Shown here piece after piece: positions 1 through 9,084 of a stretch of 33,433 nt of DNA (the first letter of the stretch is position 1; every line of letters starts with the position of its first letter). Under the pieces are notes generated by a model that ran no database searches, was not told the origin of the DNA, and was given only the letters and a program-made list of their open reading frames with translations. The DNA is from an uncultured Saprospiraceae bacterium (lineage in GTDB: Bacteria; Bacteroidota; Bacteroidia; Chitinophagales; Saprospiraceae): assembly GCA_937928575.1 (NCBI GenBank), contig CALFWW010000107.1:1-33433 (forward strand), given 5' to 3'. A program made the position numbers and the translations under genes.

Positions 1-79
1 TGAAAATGCACCTAATTTCATGTTGGTTTCGTTTTTATTTTGAAGAATTTTGTAGTATCATTTAGATGAGAAACTATTG

Positions 80-490
80 TTAATTGGAATGTACTTTAGC
101 TATCTTCAATTCAACCCAAGCAACCCAAACCACTATAATTATCTCACCAACAAAATAAGCAATTCCAAGCGAAGTCAGTGAGTCAAAATTATTGAAAATT
201 AAAATGCTAGTAACAGCACAATGCAATAAATTAGCGGTCCCAATAATTTTTAAAAATGGAGACCAATTCCCTTTTAAAAAGAAATAACAACTGAAGGAAA
301 AGACGGTGTAAATAAATGCCATAGAGGCTAACAGGTATAAGACTGATGATGGCATTCCGATATAAGCTCGTAGTTGGACGAGGATAAAACCAAGAAATAT
401 GGTCGAAATCAGTGCACCTATTCCATCCAGTAAGAATACTTGTCTTGGATTTGATTGGAGATGGTCTAATGTGGATGAGGTTGATTGCAT
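80..490 (-). CDS. small integral membrane protein, unknown family
   Basis: About 136 residues with four hydrophobic stretches that look like transmembrane helices, a short polar N-terminus and a basic C-terminal tail (ELKIAKVHSN). It probably sits in the inner membrane. I do not recognise the family and assign no function. The frame stays open to a TTG at 499, but the ATG at 490 (MQSTSSTLDH) is the more likely start. It lies 24 bp downstream of the GDPD gene on the same strand (15 bp if TTG is used), so it is probably the last gene of a small operon with the GDPD and a beta-barrel gene. Codon use resembles the neighbours. Confidence 0.6.
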   Translation of the reverse strand: MQSTSSTLDHLQSNPRQVFLLDGIGALISTIFLGFILVQLRAYIGMPSSVLYLLASMAFIYTVFSFSCYFFLKGNWSPFLKIIGTANLLHCAVTSILIFNNFDSLTSLGIAYFVGEIIIVVWVAWVELKIAKVHSN

Positions 491-514
491 TTTCGGCAAC
501 TTGTAAATATTTTG

Positions 515-1330
515 TTATTTCAATAATTTGATCAAATGATTTACTTTGTCTGTTTGAATAATGTCTACATTTTTTTCAATTGCATCAACATTCCGTTGCT
601 TCGTGTGCGTATTGAAAACGGCAATTTTAATTCCAAGTGCGTGTGCTTCCGCAACTTCTTCTTTAGCAATGGTATTGACATCCAATGTAATGCCTTCGAG
701 TTGATATTCAATTGCAAGAGGAATTCCTGTTTCGAATCCTTGATAGATGAAAATTTTTAGATCCGGACGCTTAGCTTGTAAAGATTCAATCAAACCGGTT
801 CTTTTCAATTCGACAACTACATTATCCGCCAAGTCATGATCTTCAATTACCTGGATCAATGCATTGTTAAAAGTATTGTAGTAGGCTGTTGTTGTATCAG
901 GGTTGAAATTTTTGCAATCAAGAAAAAAAGTAAAATCCTTAGGATTGGCTAAGTCAGAAAAAAGTTGATCCAAAGTTACCACCTTGTACTGCGCGTATGG
1001 CGGAAATAAGTAAGAGGCATCATTTACATCATCCCAATTTTTTAGATAAATAGCACCATCCGAATTAGTTGAATGCTCCAAAAGTTCATCATGAAAGACA
1101 ACCAGCACACTGTCTTTAGTCATCTGTATGTCTATTTCCGTTCCATCGGCTCCAATACTCAGGCAATTCTGAATGGATTCGAAACTATTGAGCGGATAAA
1201 GATGTTCGATTCCCATACCACCATGTCCCAAAATGGTAATAGTGTCTCCATTAAGATTGCTAATTTCAAAATCTTTTTTGCAAGAAGTTGTAATTATTAA
1301 CAGTATAATTGTAAAATATAGATATCTCAT
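515..1330 (-). CDS. glycerophosphodiester phosphodiesterase family lipoprotein
   Basis: Predicted to hydrolyse glycerophosphodiesters to glycerol-3-phosphate and an alcohol in the cell envelope. The N-terminus is a lipoprotein signal with Cys at residue 17 (IITTSC-KKD). The GDPD signature follows: His36 in GHGG, a degenerate PENT box (YPLNS, 45-49), the metal-binding Glu65/Asp67 pair in GTEIDIQ, TKD at 71-73 and the second catalytic His80 in FHD. A late Asp in IIQTDKVNHL fits the end of the TIM barrel. Family members normally have His-Arg at the first site; here it is His-Gly, a variant worth noting. The length (271 residues) is normal. It starts 9 bp after the upstream beta-barrel gene, so they are likely co-transcribed. 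The family call is solid; the substrate is unknown. Confidence 0.85.
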   Translation of the reverse strand: MRYLYFTIILLIITTSCKKDFEISNLNGDTITILGHGGMGIEHLYPLNSFESIQNCLSIGADGTEIDIQMTKDSVLVVFHDELLEHSTNSDGAIYLKNWDDVNDASYLFPPYAQYKVVTLDQLFSDLANPKDFTFFLDCKNFNPDTTTAYYNTFNNALIQVIEDHDLADNVVVELKRTGLIESLQAKRPDLKIFIYQGFETGIPLAIEYQLEGITLDVNTIAKEEVAEAHALGIKIAVFNTHTKQRNVDAIEKNVDIIQTDKVNHLIKLLK

Positions 1331-1339
1331 TTGTCGATT

Positions 1340-1849
1340 CTAAAAAGCATATCCAATAGATAGGCCTGCCCAATGCTTGTAGTTTTTGTAATGTTCAATA
1401 AACGGTGTATAGCCACAGCGAATCACCATTCCACCTGAAGTTTTTTGATATCGGTAACCAATATTAAAATTTGCATTCAAATTAAAGCCACGTTTTGGTT
1501 GTCCTTTGTCTGCTACCACGATATTAGTGATTGCTTGCCCGATACCGATTTCAATTTTATGCCGATTACCATATAGCCAATTAACCGCAATTGGAACAAT
1601 GATATCGGGATTCAGTTGATTGGTGAAGTCACGAATATTTAGTGTGCTGATTCCGATTCTTCCATTGATTTGGTGTGCATTGACAACAATAAAATTACGT
1701 TCATAGTTGATTGAACCAAAACCACCGATTCCCAATCCTTCCAAATACAATACGTTTTTTGCACAACTGACCTCCTCATGCTGAGCAGCTAATGTGTAAG
1801 CCATCATTATGAAACTCAAAATTACGAATAGGTGTTTTATTTTCGTCAT
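1340..1849 (-). CDS. small secreted outer-membrane beta-barrel-like protein
   Basis: About 169 residues: a Sec signal peptide ending in AAQ, then alternating hydrophobic and polar strands with many Gly and aromatic residues and a C-terminal aromatic (GLSIGYAF). This is typical of small Bacteroidota outer-membrane barrels. No specific family is recognised. Two ATGs are possible, at 1855 and 1849. An AGGAG directly abuts the first and sits 6 nt before the second, so the second (MTKIKHLF) is preferred. The gene is followed after 9 bp by the GDPD gene and probably heads that operon. It could also be co-transcribed with the OYE gene 56 bp upstream. Confidence 0.65.
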   Translation of the reverse strand: MTKIKHLFVILSFIMMAYTLAAQHEEVSCAKNVLYLEGLGIGGFGSINYERNFIVVNAHQINGRIGISTLNIRDFTNQLNPDIIVPIAVNWLYGNRHKIEIGIGQAITNIVVADKGQPKRGFNLNANFNIGYRYQKTSGGMVIRCGYTPFIEHYKNYKHWAGLSIGYAF

Positions 1850-1905
1850 AAACATCTCCTCAATTGTCTGAATGAAAACGTATTTAAAGGTAGCAAATTA
1901 TTGAT

Positions 1906-2991
1906 TTAGGATTCAGTGTCCACAAAACCTTCCCATTTCCTCATGTAGTCCACAAAGACATCGCTCAATCCTTCATTTTGTAAGTAAGTTTTTGATACGG
2001 GTGTAGGCGTGCATTTAAAATTTGGATCATCCATCACTCTTTTCGGAAAATCATGATGTAAAATCGCAGAACGACCTATCGTAACAAAGTCAACACCAGC
2101 ATCTAATATTTTAAAAACATCTGCACCATTTCTGATTTTTCCTGCAACTGTCAGTTTTACATTTTTGAAATTTAAGTCTGTAAAATGTTTTAGCAAAGTT
2201 TTGTTTTGATATTTTTCTTCATGTGGCATTTTGAAACAATCCCATAAGGAGATATCTAAAAAGTCAACTTTGTTCCCGTCAACTAATTGTTGAACAATCG
2301 TCTTTACTTCTTCAAGATCCATCCCAAATCGCTCAGGAGATAATCGGACTCCTAAAATGAAGTCGCTACCGCATTTGTTTCTGATAGCTTCCACGATTTC
2401 AAAAAGTAGGCGACTGCGGTTGGCCAAAGAACCACCATATTCATCGGTTCTGTGATTGATTTCAGCACTTAAAAATTGCGTCAAAATATAACCATGTGCA
2501 CCATGCACTTCTACACCGTCATAACCACACTTTTTTGAGCGAATGGCTGCTACAATAAAATCATCTCTTAATTGTTTGACTTCATTCAATGTCATTGCTC
2601 GCGCACCTGTTTTTTCATTGTCGGATGGACAAATTGGTGTTTGTCCAATCACTTTTTCAGGGGACCGCATACCGGCATGATGCAATTGAATGATGGCAAG
2701 ACTTCCATGTGATTTTATTTCTGCCGTTAATTTTTGATGACCTTCAATATGTTGGTCAGACCAAATACCCAATTGACCCGGAAAACCTTTACCAATCTCT
2801 TGCAAATGCGAAGCACAAGTCATGACCAATCCAAATTGTCCTTTTGCACGCATCGTCAGCCAATGAAATTCCTCGTCAGAAAGCCGACCATCTTCATGAC
2901 TTTGACTATTGGTTAAAGGAGCCAACATAAATTTATTTTTCATGGTAGCGCCACATTTAAATTGGATGGGTTGATCTAACTTTTGATTCAT
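1906..2991 (-). CDS. NADH:flavin oxidoreductase / Old Yellow Enzyme family protein
   Basis: Single-domain FMN-dependent ene-reductase of 361 residues, the usual length for the short OYE class. It lacks the C-terminal Fe-S/FAD module of the 2,4-dienoyl-CoA reductase type. Visible motifs: the N-terminal barrel strand MLAPLTNSQS (22-31), QLHHAGM (102-108), the diagnostic catalytic block EVHGAHGYILTQFL (161-174) with substrate-binding His163/His166 and proton-donor Tyr168, then TDEYGGSLANRSR, and a C-terminal phosphate-binding element VTIGRSAILHHDFP. It is probably cytosolic and reduces activated C=C bonds of an unknown electrophile with NAD(P)H. The start ATG at 2991 gives a normal N-terminus. 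No partner gene suggests a pathway. Confidence 0.9.
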   Translation of the reverse strand: MNQKLDQPIQFKCGATMKNKFMLAPLTNSQSHEDGRLSDEEFHWLTMRAKGQFGLVMTCASHLQEIGKGFPGQLGIWSDQHIEGHQKLTAEIKSHGSLAIIQLHHAGMRSPEKVIGQTPICPSDNEKTGARAMTLNEVKQLRDDFIVAAIRSKKCGYDGVEVHGAHGYILTQFLSAEINHRTDEYGGSLANRSRLLFEIVEAIRNKCGSDFILGVRLSPERFGMDLEEVKTIVQQLVDGNKVDFLDISLWDCFKMPHEEKYQNKTLLKHFTDLNFKNVKLTVAGKIRNGADVFKILDAGVDFVTIGRSAILHHDFPKRVMDDPNFKCTPTPVSKTYLQNEGLSDVFVDYMRKWEGFVDTES

Positions 2992-3153
2992 AACTTGAAC
3001 GAATAGGTTTTATTTTACGAGTTCTAAAAGTACGAATTAGAATGAGTGATCTAGAATTAAAGATGCAACTTTCTTTACTATCATTACTCTCGGACTTTTT
3101 TAGAATTATAAAAAGCAGAATGGAACGTACATCCTATTTTACCCATTACAAAA

Positions 3154-3180
3154 AAAGCACTTGAAAAAATCAAGCGCTTT
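3154..3180 (-). terminator. rho-independent terminator of the beta-barrel gene at 3212-3859
   Basis: Read on the minus strand, an 11-nt stem (AAAGCGCTTGA / TCAAGTGCTTT, one G-T pair) with a T5 loop is followed by a T run. It starts about 31 bp after the stop of the upstream gene and separates it from the OYE gene. Confidence 0.75.
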
Positions 3181-3211
3181 CATTCAATAACAAGGTGATT
3201 GTATATTGATA

Positions 3212-3859
3212 TTATTTGCTTCCAAATTTATATCCTAAAGAAAACACAATTCGTGCTGGTGTTTGCGAAAATTGAAAGTCCTGATCTCTGATTGAAAAAT
3301 GACTTCCTAAATTATTAAAGTTGCCTTCATATTTTACATCAAACATCAATTTCCAAATATCTAGACCGACACCTCCTTGATATCCCCATGTGAATTCATC
3401 AAATTTCTGATCGTATCCTGAGATGTCGAAAAGTTCGGAAGAAGAGTTTAGAAAGAAATGACCGACGGGTCCTCCTTGTAAACGCAGTGGACCAAATTTC
3501 AATCCCAACATAATCGGAATATCGACGTTTTGATAACTTTCCGTTTTGATACTTTCGACTATATTGCCATCAGCAAAATCAGTCACGACATAATCAATGC
3601 TATTGGAATTGAATAAAACTTCTGGCTGAATAATGAACCGACCGATTTTTCCTTGAAGAAAAAATCCCGCATGAATCCCATATCTTGCATCTCCAATAGC
3701 GATACCTAGATCTTCTAGATCATCGAAATTATTTATTAATAGCTGTTCTTGTTCGAGTTGATCAGTAGATATCCCAGCTCTGATTCCTGCCTTTAATTGT
3801 GCATTCATCTCCATAGAAACGAATAGGAGTGCGGCGAATAAAATGATTGACTTTTTCAT
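3212..3859 (-). CDS. outer-membrane beta-barrel protein, PorT/OMP_b-brl-like family
   Basis: 215 residues with a clear Sec signal peptide ending NAQ near residue 21, then strand patterns of the OMP_b-brl_2 type: LKAGIRAGISTDQL, GIHAGFFLQGKIGRFIIQPEVLF, PIMLGLKFGPLRLQGGPVGHF, and a C-terminal strand ARIVFSLGYKFGSK. The 'plev..lK....lqaGp' pattern is typical of PorT-like barrels that are abundant in Bacteroidota. It is probably located in the outer membrane; the specific role is unknown. It is a single-gene unit with its own terminator at 3154-3180. Confidence 0.75.
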   Translation of the reverse strand: MKKSIILFAALLFVSMEMNAQLKAGIRAGISTDQLEQEQLLINNFDDLEDLGIAIGDARYGIHAGFFLQGKIGRFIIQPEVLFNSNSIDYVVTDFADGNIVESIKTESYQNVDIPIMLGLKFGPLRLQGGPVGHFFLNSSSELFDISGYDQKFDEFTWGYQGGVGLDIWKLMFDVKYEGNFNNLGSHFSIRDQDFQFSQTPARIVFSLGYKFGSK

Positions 3860-4080
3860 ATTGCTTAAATTGGTTACAAAAAATTGTAGCTAAACATGTG
3901 AATGGACTGGGTTGGTTCTATAACTGATTTGATTCTAATTTATTTATTGGTATTGTTGGCTTAACTTATTTTTAACGACTTATTAGATTTTTGTTTAATG
4001 GATAATGTTGTACTATGCTTTTACTCAGACGAAATTTTCTTACTTGATAAATGAACACCAAAACACCCGAAGCCATAGCA

Positions 4081-4119
4081 CAATAACCAGGCACAATAAC
4101 CAGGCACAATAACCAGGCA
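4081..4119. repeat. 13-bp tandem repeat, three copies
   Basis: The unit CAATAACCAGGCA occurs three times head to tail without mismatch, followed by a partial CAA. It lies in the 358-bp intergenic stretch 3860-4217 between the divergent beta-barrel and engB genes. That stretch otherwise shows only AT-rich DNA and no ORF. It is a simple minisatellite, likely to vary in copy number. Confidence 0.85.
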
Positions 4120-4217
4120 CAAACGAATTAGGCTATTCTATGGGGGCCTTTAGAACTTGATGCTACGATTTTTAAAATCAAAAAATCTAAAACCATTTCA
4201 TTACCTTCGCAGGCGAA

Positions 4218-4820
4218 ATGATAATAACAGAAACCAAATATATTGGCAGTTTTCCAGAAGAGGCAAAGTGTCCACAAGCGGAGCTACCTGAATATGCATT
4301 TATAGGTCGGTCCAATGTCGGGAAATCTTCATTAATCAATTCTTTGACGGGGCGAAAGGATTTGGCGCATATTTCAAAAAAGCCAGGGAAAACGCAATCG
4401 ATTAATTTCTTTTTGATTAATGAGAAATGGCATTTGGTAGATTTGCCGGGATATGGATATGCTAAAATATCGAAGAAACACCGAGCGAAATGGCAGCACA
4501 TGATCAACGGGTATTTGCAAAAAAGAATGAATCTGCAATGTGCGATGATTTTGATAGATGCGAATGTATCACCGCAAAAAATTGACATTGATTTCATCAA
4601 CTGGTGTGGTCAAAATTCTATTCCTTTTGCGATTGTCTATACAAAAGTAGATCGACTCAAGCCTACTAAAAAGAAGGAAAATATTCAGGCTTTTAGAGAT
4701 GCATTATTGGAATATTGGGAAGAATTGCCGAGAGAATTTGTTACTTCGTCGATAAATAATGAAGGTGGAGAAGAGATACTTGATTTTATAGCAAAAGTGA
4801 ATAAGGACTTTGTATATTAG
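4218..4820 (+). CDS. engB: ribosome biogenesis GTP-binding protein EngB (YihA/YsxC)
   Basis: TRAFAC-class GTPase needed for late assembly of the large ribosomal subunit in the cytoplasm. All G motifs are visible: G1 GRSNVGKSS (30-38), G2 Thr59 in KPGKTQ, G3 DLPG (75-78) inside the family-specific LVDLPGYGYA, G4 TKVD (142-145) and a G5-like SSINNEG near 177. At 200 residues it has the usual length. The ATG at 4218 sits only a few bases after a TACCTTCG box that resembles the Bacteroidota -7 element, so the leader may be very short. The acyltransferase gene follows after 42 bp on the same strand, probably in one transcript. Confidence 0.95.
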   Translation: MIITETKYIGSFPEEAKCPQAELPEYAFIGRSNVGKSSLINSLTGRKDLAHISKKPGKTQSINFFLINEKWHLVDLPGYGYAKISKKHRAKWQHMINGYLQKRMNLQCAMILIDANVSPQKIDIDFINWCGQNSIPFAIVYTKVDRLKPTKKKENIQAFRDALLEYWEELPREFVTSSINNEGGEEILDFIAKVNKDFVY

Positions 4821-4862
4821 TAGTCCCGATCTGAGAGGGGAAGTCTGAAAAGCTTTTGTGAA

Positions 4863-6605
4863 ATGACCGAGAAATTAGACACTGCAAATAAAATAACACC
4901 GACTGATCAAGAGGAGCCTTCCTCGGATGGTTTCATCAATTTTGATATTGATGAGACCATTATATATCCGCATGTTATTCCGGAGATTAATGACTGGCCC
5001 ATCAAAAAGTTGAGTGATGATCGGGATGCTTTTGTACAAGAAGTAGAAGATTATACGATTCGCAATATGATGTCTCGACCGACTGAGAAGTTGGCAGCAA
5101 TGATTGAGAAAACGATTTATTTGGAGCGAATCCGAATTAAAGAGGAGCCATGGAAAGTAGACCCGCCTGATGAAAAAGCTTTTTGGAGTAAGATCCGTAA
5201 AAATATAATTGATCTAAAACCTGAAAGTAAAGATGCGGATAGGAGAGCTTTGTATGAGAATATATTGCGCAGAATTGTGGGAAGATATTCCGAAGAAATC
5301 GTGGGAACGTTTAATAAAAAGACTTTCCTTTTTGCCAGAAAATTTTTGACTGGCTTTTTTGGTCGCTTGTTGAATACAGCGGCCTCTCGAAATTTCAAAC
5401 GTTTTTATGAGCGGAAGTTTCAATTGTACGATCGGCTGAAGTTGACTGGCGAATTAGAATCCGTCAGAAAGTTGTTCTCCAAAGGAACAGTCGTCTTAGT
5501 GCCGACTCATTTTAGCAATCTGGATTCTATTTTAATTGGATATGCGATTGATTCCATTCTGGGATTGCCTAGTTTTTCCTATGGAGCTGGATTGAATTTG
5601 TATAACACGGGTTACACGGCTTATTATATGAATCGATTGGGTGCTTACCGAATTGATCGAAGAAAAAAGAATCCTATCTATTTAGAGACCTTAAAATCGA
5701 TGTCTAATCTTTCTATACAGCGAGGAACCAATAGTTTATTTTTTCCTGGAGGGACTCGATCACGATCTGGTTCATTGGAAACGAAGTTGAAGAAAGGAAT
5801 GCTGGGAACGGCTGTGGAAGCGCAGCGTGCATTATTTCAAAAAGGGACCAATAAGCAAGTGTTTATTGTGCCGTTGGTGTTGAGTTATAATTTTGTGTTG
5901 GAAGCAAAATTTATGATTGATGGTCATCTTAAACAAACAGGTAAAGAAAGGTTTTTGAGAGTAAAGGATGCTTCTTTGAGTGTGCGCAGTGCTTTCAAAT
6001 TTTTATGGCAATTATTTTCGCGAAGTAATGATATTCATTTAGCATTTGGAAAACCGATGGATGTGATGGGGAATTTTGTGGATGATAATGGAGTGAGTTT
6101 TGATAAGTGGGGAAATAAAATCAACATCAAAGAATATTTTGTTTCTAATGGAGAAGTAGTATCGGATTTTCAGAGAGAAGCGGAATACACGAATCTATTG
6201 TCGAATAAATTAGTGGAAAGATATTATGAAGAGAATGTAGTGTTGGCAAGTCAGGTAGTTGCCTATTGTGCATTTAAAGTTTTTCAGCAACAAAATAAGG
6301 GACTGGATATTTACGCCTTATTGAGACAACCCAATGATGATTTTGTTTTTCAAGAACATGATTTATTGAAGATGATAAAACCGCTTCAAGAAAAATTATT
6401 CAAAATGGAAAAGGAAGGGAAAATTCGGTTGTCATATCGTTTAAAATTTTCTGCAGAGAAGGTATTGGATGAAGGTATCAATCGAATGGGAAGTTTCCAC
6501 ATCAAAGATCCATTGAAATATCATAAAAAGACTAAGCAGATCGTGAGTGAAGATTTTTATGTACTATATTATTATCACAATCGATTGGCTAATTATGGAT
6601 TTTAA
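4863..6605 (+). CDS. glycerol-3-phosphate / lysophosphatidate acyltransferase, PlsB/PlsC family
   Basis: 580-residue member of the glycerolipid acyltransferase superfamily, expected to acylate glycerol-3-phosphate or a related glycerolipid at the inner face of the membrane. Block I is H-x4-D in THFSNLD (His216, Asp221), block II GAYRIDRRKKN (260-270), block III FPGGTRSRSG (294-303), and a VPLVLSY block IV near 337. The doublet GGTRSRSG is closer to PlsB (glycerol-3-phosphate) than to the FPEGTR of PlsC. A ~200-residue N-terminal region and a ~200-residue C-terminal region flank the catalytic core, again PlsB-like, although E. coli PlsB is longer. There is no clear transmembrane helix. It follows engB by 42 bp and ends at a strong bidirectional terminator. 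Confidence 0.8.
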   Translation: MTEKLDTANKITPTDQEEPSSDGFINFDIDETIIYPHVIPEINDWPIKKLSDDRDAFVQEVEDYTIRNMMSRPTEKLAAMIEKTIYLERIRIKEEPWKVDPPDEKAFWSKIRKNIIDLKPESKDADRRALYENILRRIVGRYSEEIVGTFNKKTFLFARKFLTGFFGRLLNTAASRNFKRFYERKFQLYDRLKLTGELESVRKLFSKGTVVLVPTHFSNLDSILIGYAIDSILGLPSFSYGAGLNLYNTGYTAYYMNRLGAYRIDRRKKNPIYLETLKSMSNLSIQRGTNSLFFPGGTRSRSGSLETKLKKGMLGTAVEAQRALFQKGTNKQVFIVPLVLSYNFVLEAKFMIDGHLKQTGKERFLRVKDASLSVRSAFKFLWQLFSRSNDIHLAFGKPMDVMGNFVDDNGVSFDKWGNKINIKEYFVSNGEVVSDFQREAEYTNLLSNKLVERYYEENVVLASQVVAYCAFKVFQQQNKGLDIYALLRQPNDDFVFQEHDLLKMIKPLQEKLFKMEKEGKIRLSYRLKFSAEKVLDEGINRMGSFHIKDPLKYHKKTKQIVSEDFYVLYYYHNRLANYGF

Positions 6606-6620
6606 AATTGGTCCAATAAA

Positions 6621-6656
6621 AAGGCCCAGTTCTAATTTCAGAACTGGGCTTTTTTA
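6621..6656. terminator. bidirectional rho-independent terminator between convergent genes
   Basis: Perfect 10-bp stem GCCCAGTTCT (6624-6633) / AGAACTGGGC (6640-6649) with a 6-nt loop. T6 follows on the plus strand and, because of the A run on the other side, T5 on the minus strand. It serves the acyltransferase gene (plus) and the coiled-coil gene (minus). Confidence 0.9.
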
Positions 6657-6672
6657 ATAGGGTAGAAGTGGA

Positions 6673-9084
6673 TTAATTTCCACCGTTGGTATTGTCGTCT
6701 GTACGGCTTCCGTTCATAAACTCTTCTAAAGCTTTCATTGCATCAGAAGATTCTTTAGTATCTACTTTGGATTCTTCAGAATTCAAATCTTCCAACAACA
6801 TAGCTTCAATTTCGGCATCCAACTCTTCCTTCTTTTTCTTTTTGCCTTTGGATTTCTTATCCCTTTTCTTTTTCTCTTTCTTGGCTTTTTTCATTCTCCT
6901 CTTCACATCTTTGGGATCTTCCATTTCTAATTCATCTAAGATTTCATCCATGGATTCTTCCGATTCAATTGTTTCCTCTAATTCAAATATATCTGCTTCA
7001 ATCCGTTCGGTATTTTCGAGATCTTCCATTTGTGTTCCTTCTGTTTGGGTAGGAATTGTCTCGTTGATCAGGATTGGTTCATTGATGATTTCGTCTTGAA
7101 GTTTTTTCTGAGCTGCATCACGTTCCATTTGAAGTAACAATGCTTCTTCTTTTAGTTGTTGTTGCTCTTGTTCCCATAGTAATTTTTCTGCTGCTTCTTT
7201 TTCCATCTTTAGCAATTGAGCCTCTTCAACCTTATTTCTCATTTCTTCCTCTTGGCGCAAGACCTCTTCATTTTCCTTTTCCGCTTCTTTTTCCAAGTTC
7301 AATAGCATTTCTTCTGCTGCTGCTTCTTTTTCAAGCTTTTTGAGTTCAACTTGCATCGCTTCTTCTTTTGCTTGAGCAGCAGCTTTCATTGCTTGTTCTT
7401 GTCGGAATACTTCAGATTTTTGCAAGTCCGCTTGTTCTTTCAATCTTTGCTTTTCCAATTTAGCTAGATTCTTTTTCTCTTTTTTGAGCAATTTTTGTCT
7501 AGCTTTCTCCTCCTTTTTCAATCGTTTTGCTTCTGCAATCTCAGCTTTAGCTCTTGCCTTATCATCTTTGATTTTTTGAATTTCCGCTGCTTTTTCCAAC
7601 CGTTCTTTTTCCGCAAATTCTGCTACTTTAGCAGCTTTCACTGCCGCTGCTTTTTGTTCTCTTTCTAGCTCAGCTTGTCTTTTCAAATTTTCTGATTCTT
7701 GTTGAAGGCGGATTTTATCTAACTCACCTTGCTTTTTCAAATCAGCTAATTCCACTTCTCTTGCCAATCTTTGTCTCTCCAATTCAAAAATTTGTTCTTG
7801 TCTTGCAGCATATTCAGCTTGACGTTTTGCTTCTTCTTCAGCGGCACGTTGCACCTCTTTCATTCTGTTCTCTTCTGCAATTCGTTCTCTTTCTATTTCA
7901 TTAAGCTTAGCTTGTTTTTCTGCTGCTTCTTTCAATTTTATTTTCTCGATTTCAGCCAATCTTCTCACTTCTTCCAATCTCATTTCTTCATCGATTCTCT
8001 GTTGCTCGGCTTCCGCCAATCGTTTTTGCTCTAGCAGATATGCCTTTTGCATTTCCTTTTCATGCTGCATTTTTTCTTGCAGCTCTTTCATTTGCAGCTC
8101 TTCTGCGATTCTTGCTTCTTCTAGTAAACGAAGTTTTTGTTGCTCAACTTCGATTTCTTTCGCAAGTTTCTCCTTCATCTCTTGCTCCTTGAGTAGTTGA
8201 TCCATTTTTAACCGCTCTGCTTCCTGCTGCCTTGCCAATTCAGTTAATCGCTTATTTTCTGTTTCAATTAATTTTTGTTGTTCTTTTTCAGCTTCAATTG
8301 CTTGTTTTAATGCTGCCAACTTTTGCTCTTCTTCTAATCTGTTTTTTTCAACAAGATCAATTTGTTTTTGCATTTTTTTCTCAGCAGCCAAACGCTTTTT
8401 TTCTTGTTGCTCTTGATACTTCAATTCCGCCATTTCCTTTTCCTCCGCCAATCTTTTCTTTTCCATTTCTTCCAGTCTCAACCGCTCCTTTCTAATAGTT
8501 TGTTGACGTGCTTCTTCTACTGCTCTTTTTTCGCGTAGTTCAACCAATCGTTCTTCTTCTTGTGTTAACTTTGGACTCTTTATTGACTTAGGAGATTTGG
8601 TAGTTGTACTGGGTTTATAGGTTGATACTTTTGCATCTGAGCTCGTTGAAGTCTTTTTAGTATTGGAGTGAACGGGTATCGTTGTGGCGCTAGTATTTGT
8701 TTGATTACTTGAACTCGTATAAGTAGTGTTACTTTTTACGGTTGCTTTCTGCGCGTCCTTTAGCTCACGTTCTTTTATCGCACGTTCTCTTTCTTTTTTA
8801 GCAAGTTCATTTCTAGATCCGCTAAAGTTGGACTCCAAGGCAGTTGTTGAATACTCCTCATTTGTTTCATCAGAAGTAGTTGACTTAGAATTTGAAGACT
8901 TAATAACTTGACGTTTCTTTTTCCGCTGTGGAATTTTCATTGTCTCAAGATCGGTACGTGCTTTTTTCGCCTTCATTAAAGCCTCTCTTCTGATTTCATC
9001 CAAAGTCTTTTTAGCTTCTTGCGCTTCTAATAACGTTGGAATAAAAATGCAGCAAAGCACGAAAATCCCTATAAGTTTATTCAT
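6673..9084 (-). CDS. large secreted Glu/Lys/Ala-rich coiled-coil protein
   Basis: 803 residues from the ATG at 9084; a TTG nine bases earlier (9093) also keeps the frame open. A Sec signal peptide (LIGIFVLCCIFIPTLLEAQ) is followed by a Ser/Thr-rich linker to about residue 165. Then come some 500 residues of almost uninterrupted charged heptad sequence (EEERLVELREKRAVEEARQQ and similar, TolA-like). After that are an acidic segment (~residue 670-730), a Lys block (RRMKKAKKEKKKRDKK) and a short acidic tail. It should form a very long periplasmic or cell-surface alpha-helical rod. No catalytic domain is visible and I recognise no family beyond generic coiled coil. It could be a structural spacer, adhesin stalk or cytoskeleton-like element. 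It is monocistronic, bounded by the shared terminator at 6621-6656. Confidence 0.75.
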   Translation of the reverse strand: MNKLIGIFVLCCIFIPTLLEAQEAKKTLDEIRREALMKAKKARTDLETMKIPQRKKKRQVIKSSNSKSTTSDETNEEYSTTALESNFSGSRNELAKKERERAIKERELKDAQKATVKSNTTYTSSSNQTNTSATTIPVHSNTKKTSTSSDAKVSTYKPSTTTKSPKSIKSPKLTQEEERLVELREKRAVEEARQQTIRKERLRLEEMEKKRLAEEKEMAELKYQEQQEKKRLAAEKKMQKQIDLVEKNRLEEEQKLAALKQAIEAEKEQQKLIETENKRLTELARQQEAERLKMDQLLKEQEMKEKLAKEIEVEQQKLRLLEEARIAEELQMKELQEKMQHEKEMQKAYLLEQKRLAEAEQQRIDEEMRLEEVRRLAEIEKIKLKEAAEKQAKLNEIERERIAEENRMKEVQRAAEEEAKRQAEYAARQEQIFELERQRLAREVELADLKKQGELDKIRLQQESENLKRQAELEREQKAAAVKAAKVAEFAEKERLEKAAEIQKIKDDKARAKAEIAEAKRLKKEEKARQKLLKKEKKNLAKLEKQRLKEQADLQKSEVFRQEQAMKAAAQAKEEAMQVELKKLEKEAAAEEMLLNLEKEAEKENEEVLRQEEEMRNKVEEAQLLKMEKEAAEKLLWEQEQQQLKEEALLLQMERDAAQKKLQDEIINEPILINETIPTQTEGTQMEDLENTERIEADIFELEETIESEESMDEILDELEMEDPKDVKRRMKKAKKEKKKRDKKSKGKKKKKEELDAEIEAMLLEDLNSEESKVDTKESSDAMKALEEFMNGSRTDDNTNGGN

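Noticed and set aside
1..79. Partial gene at the left edge
   Set aside because: No open frame with coding character reaches the edge; it is probably intergenic.
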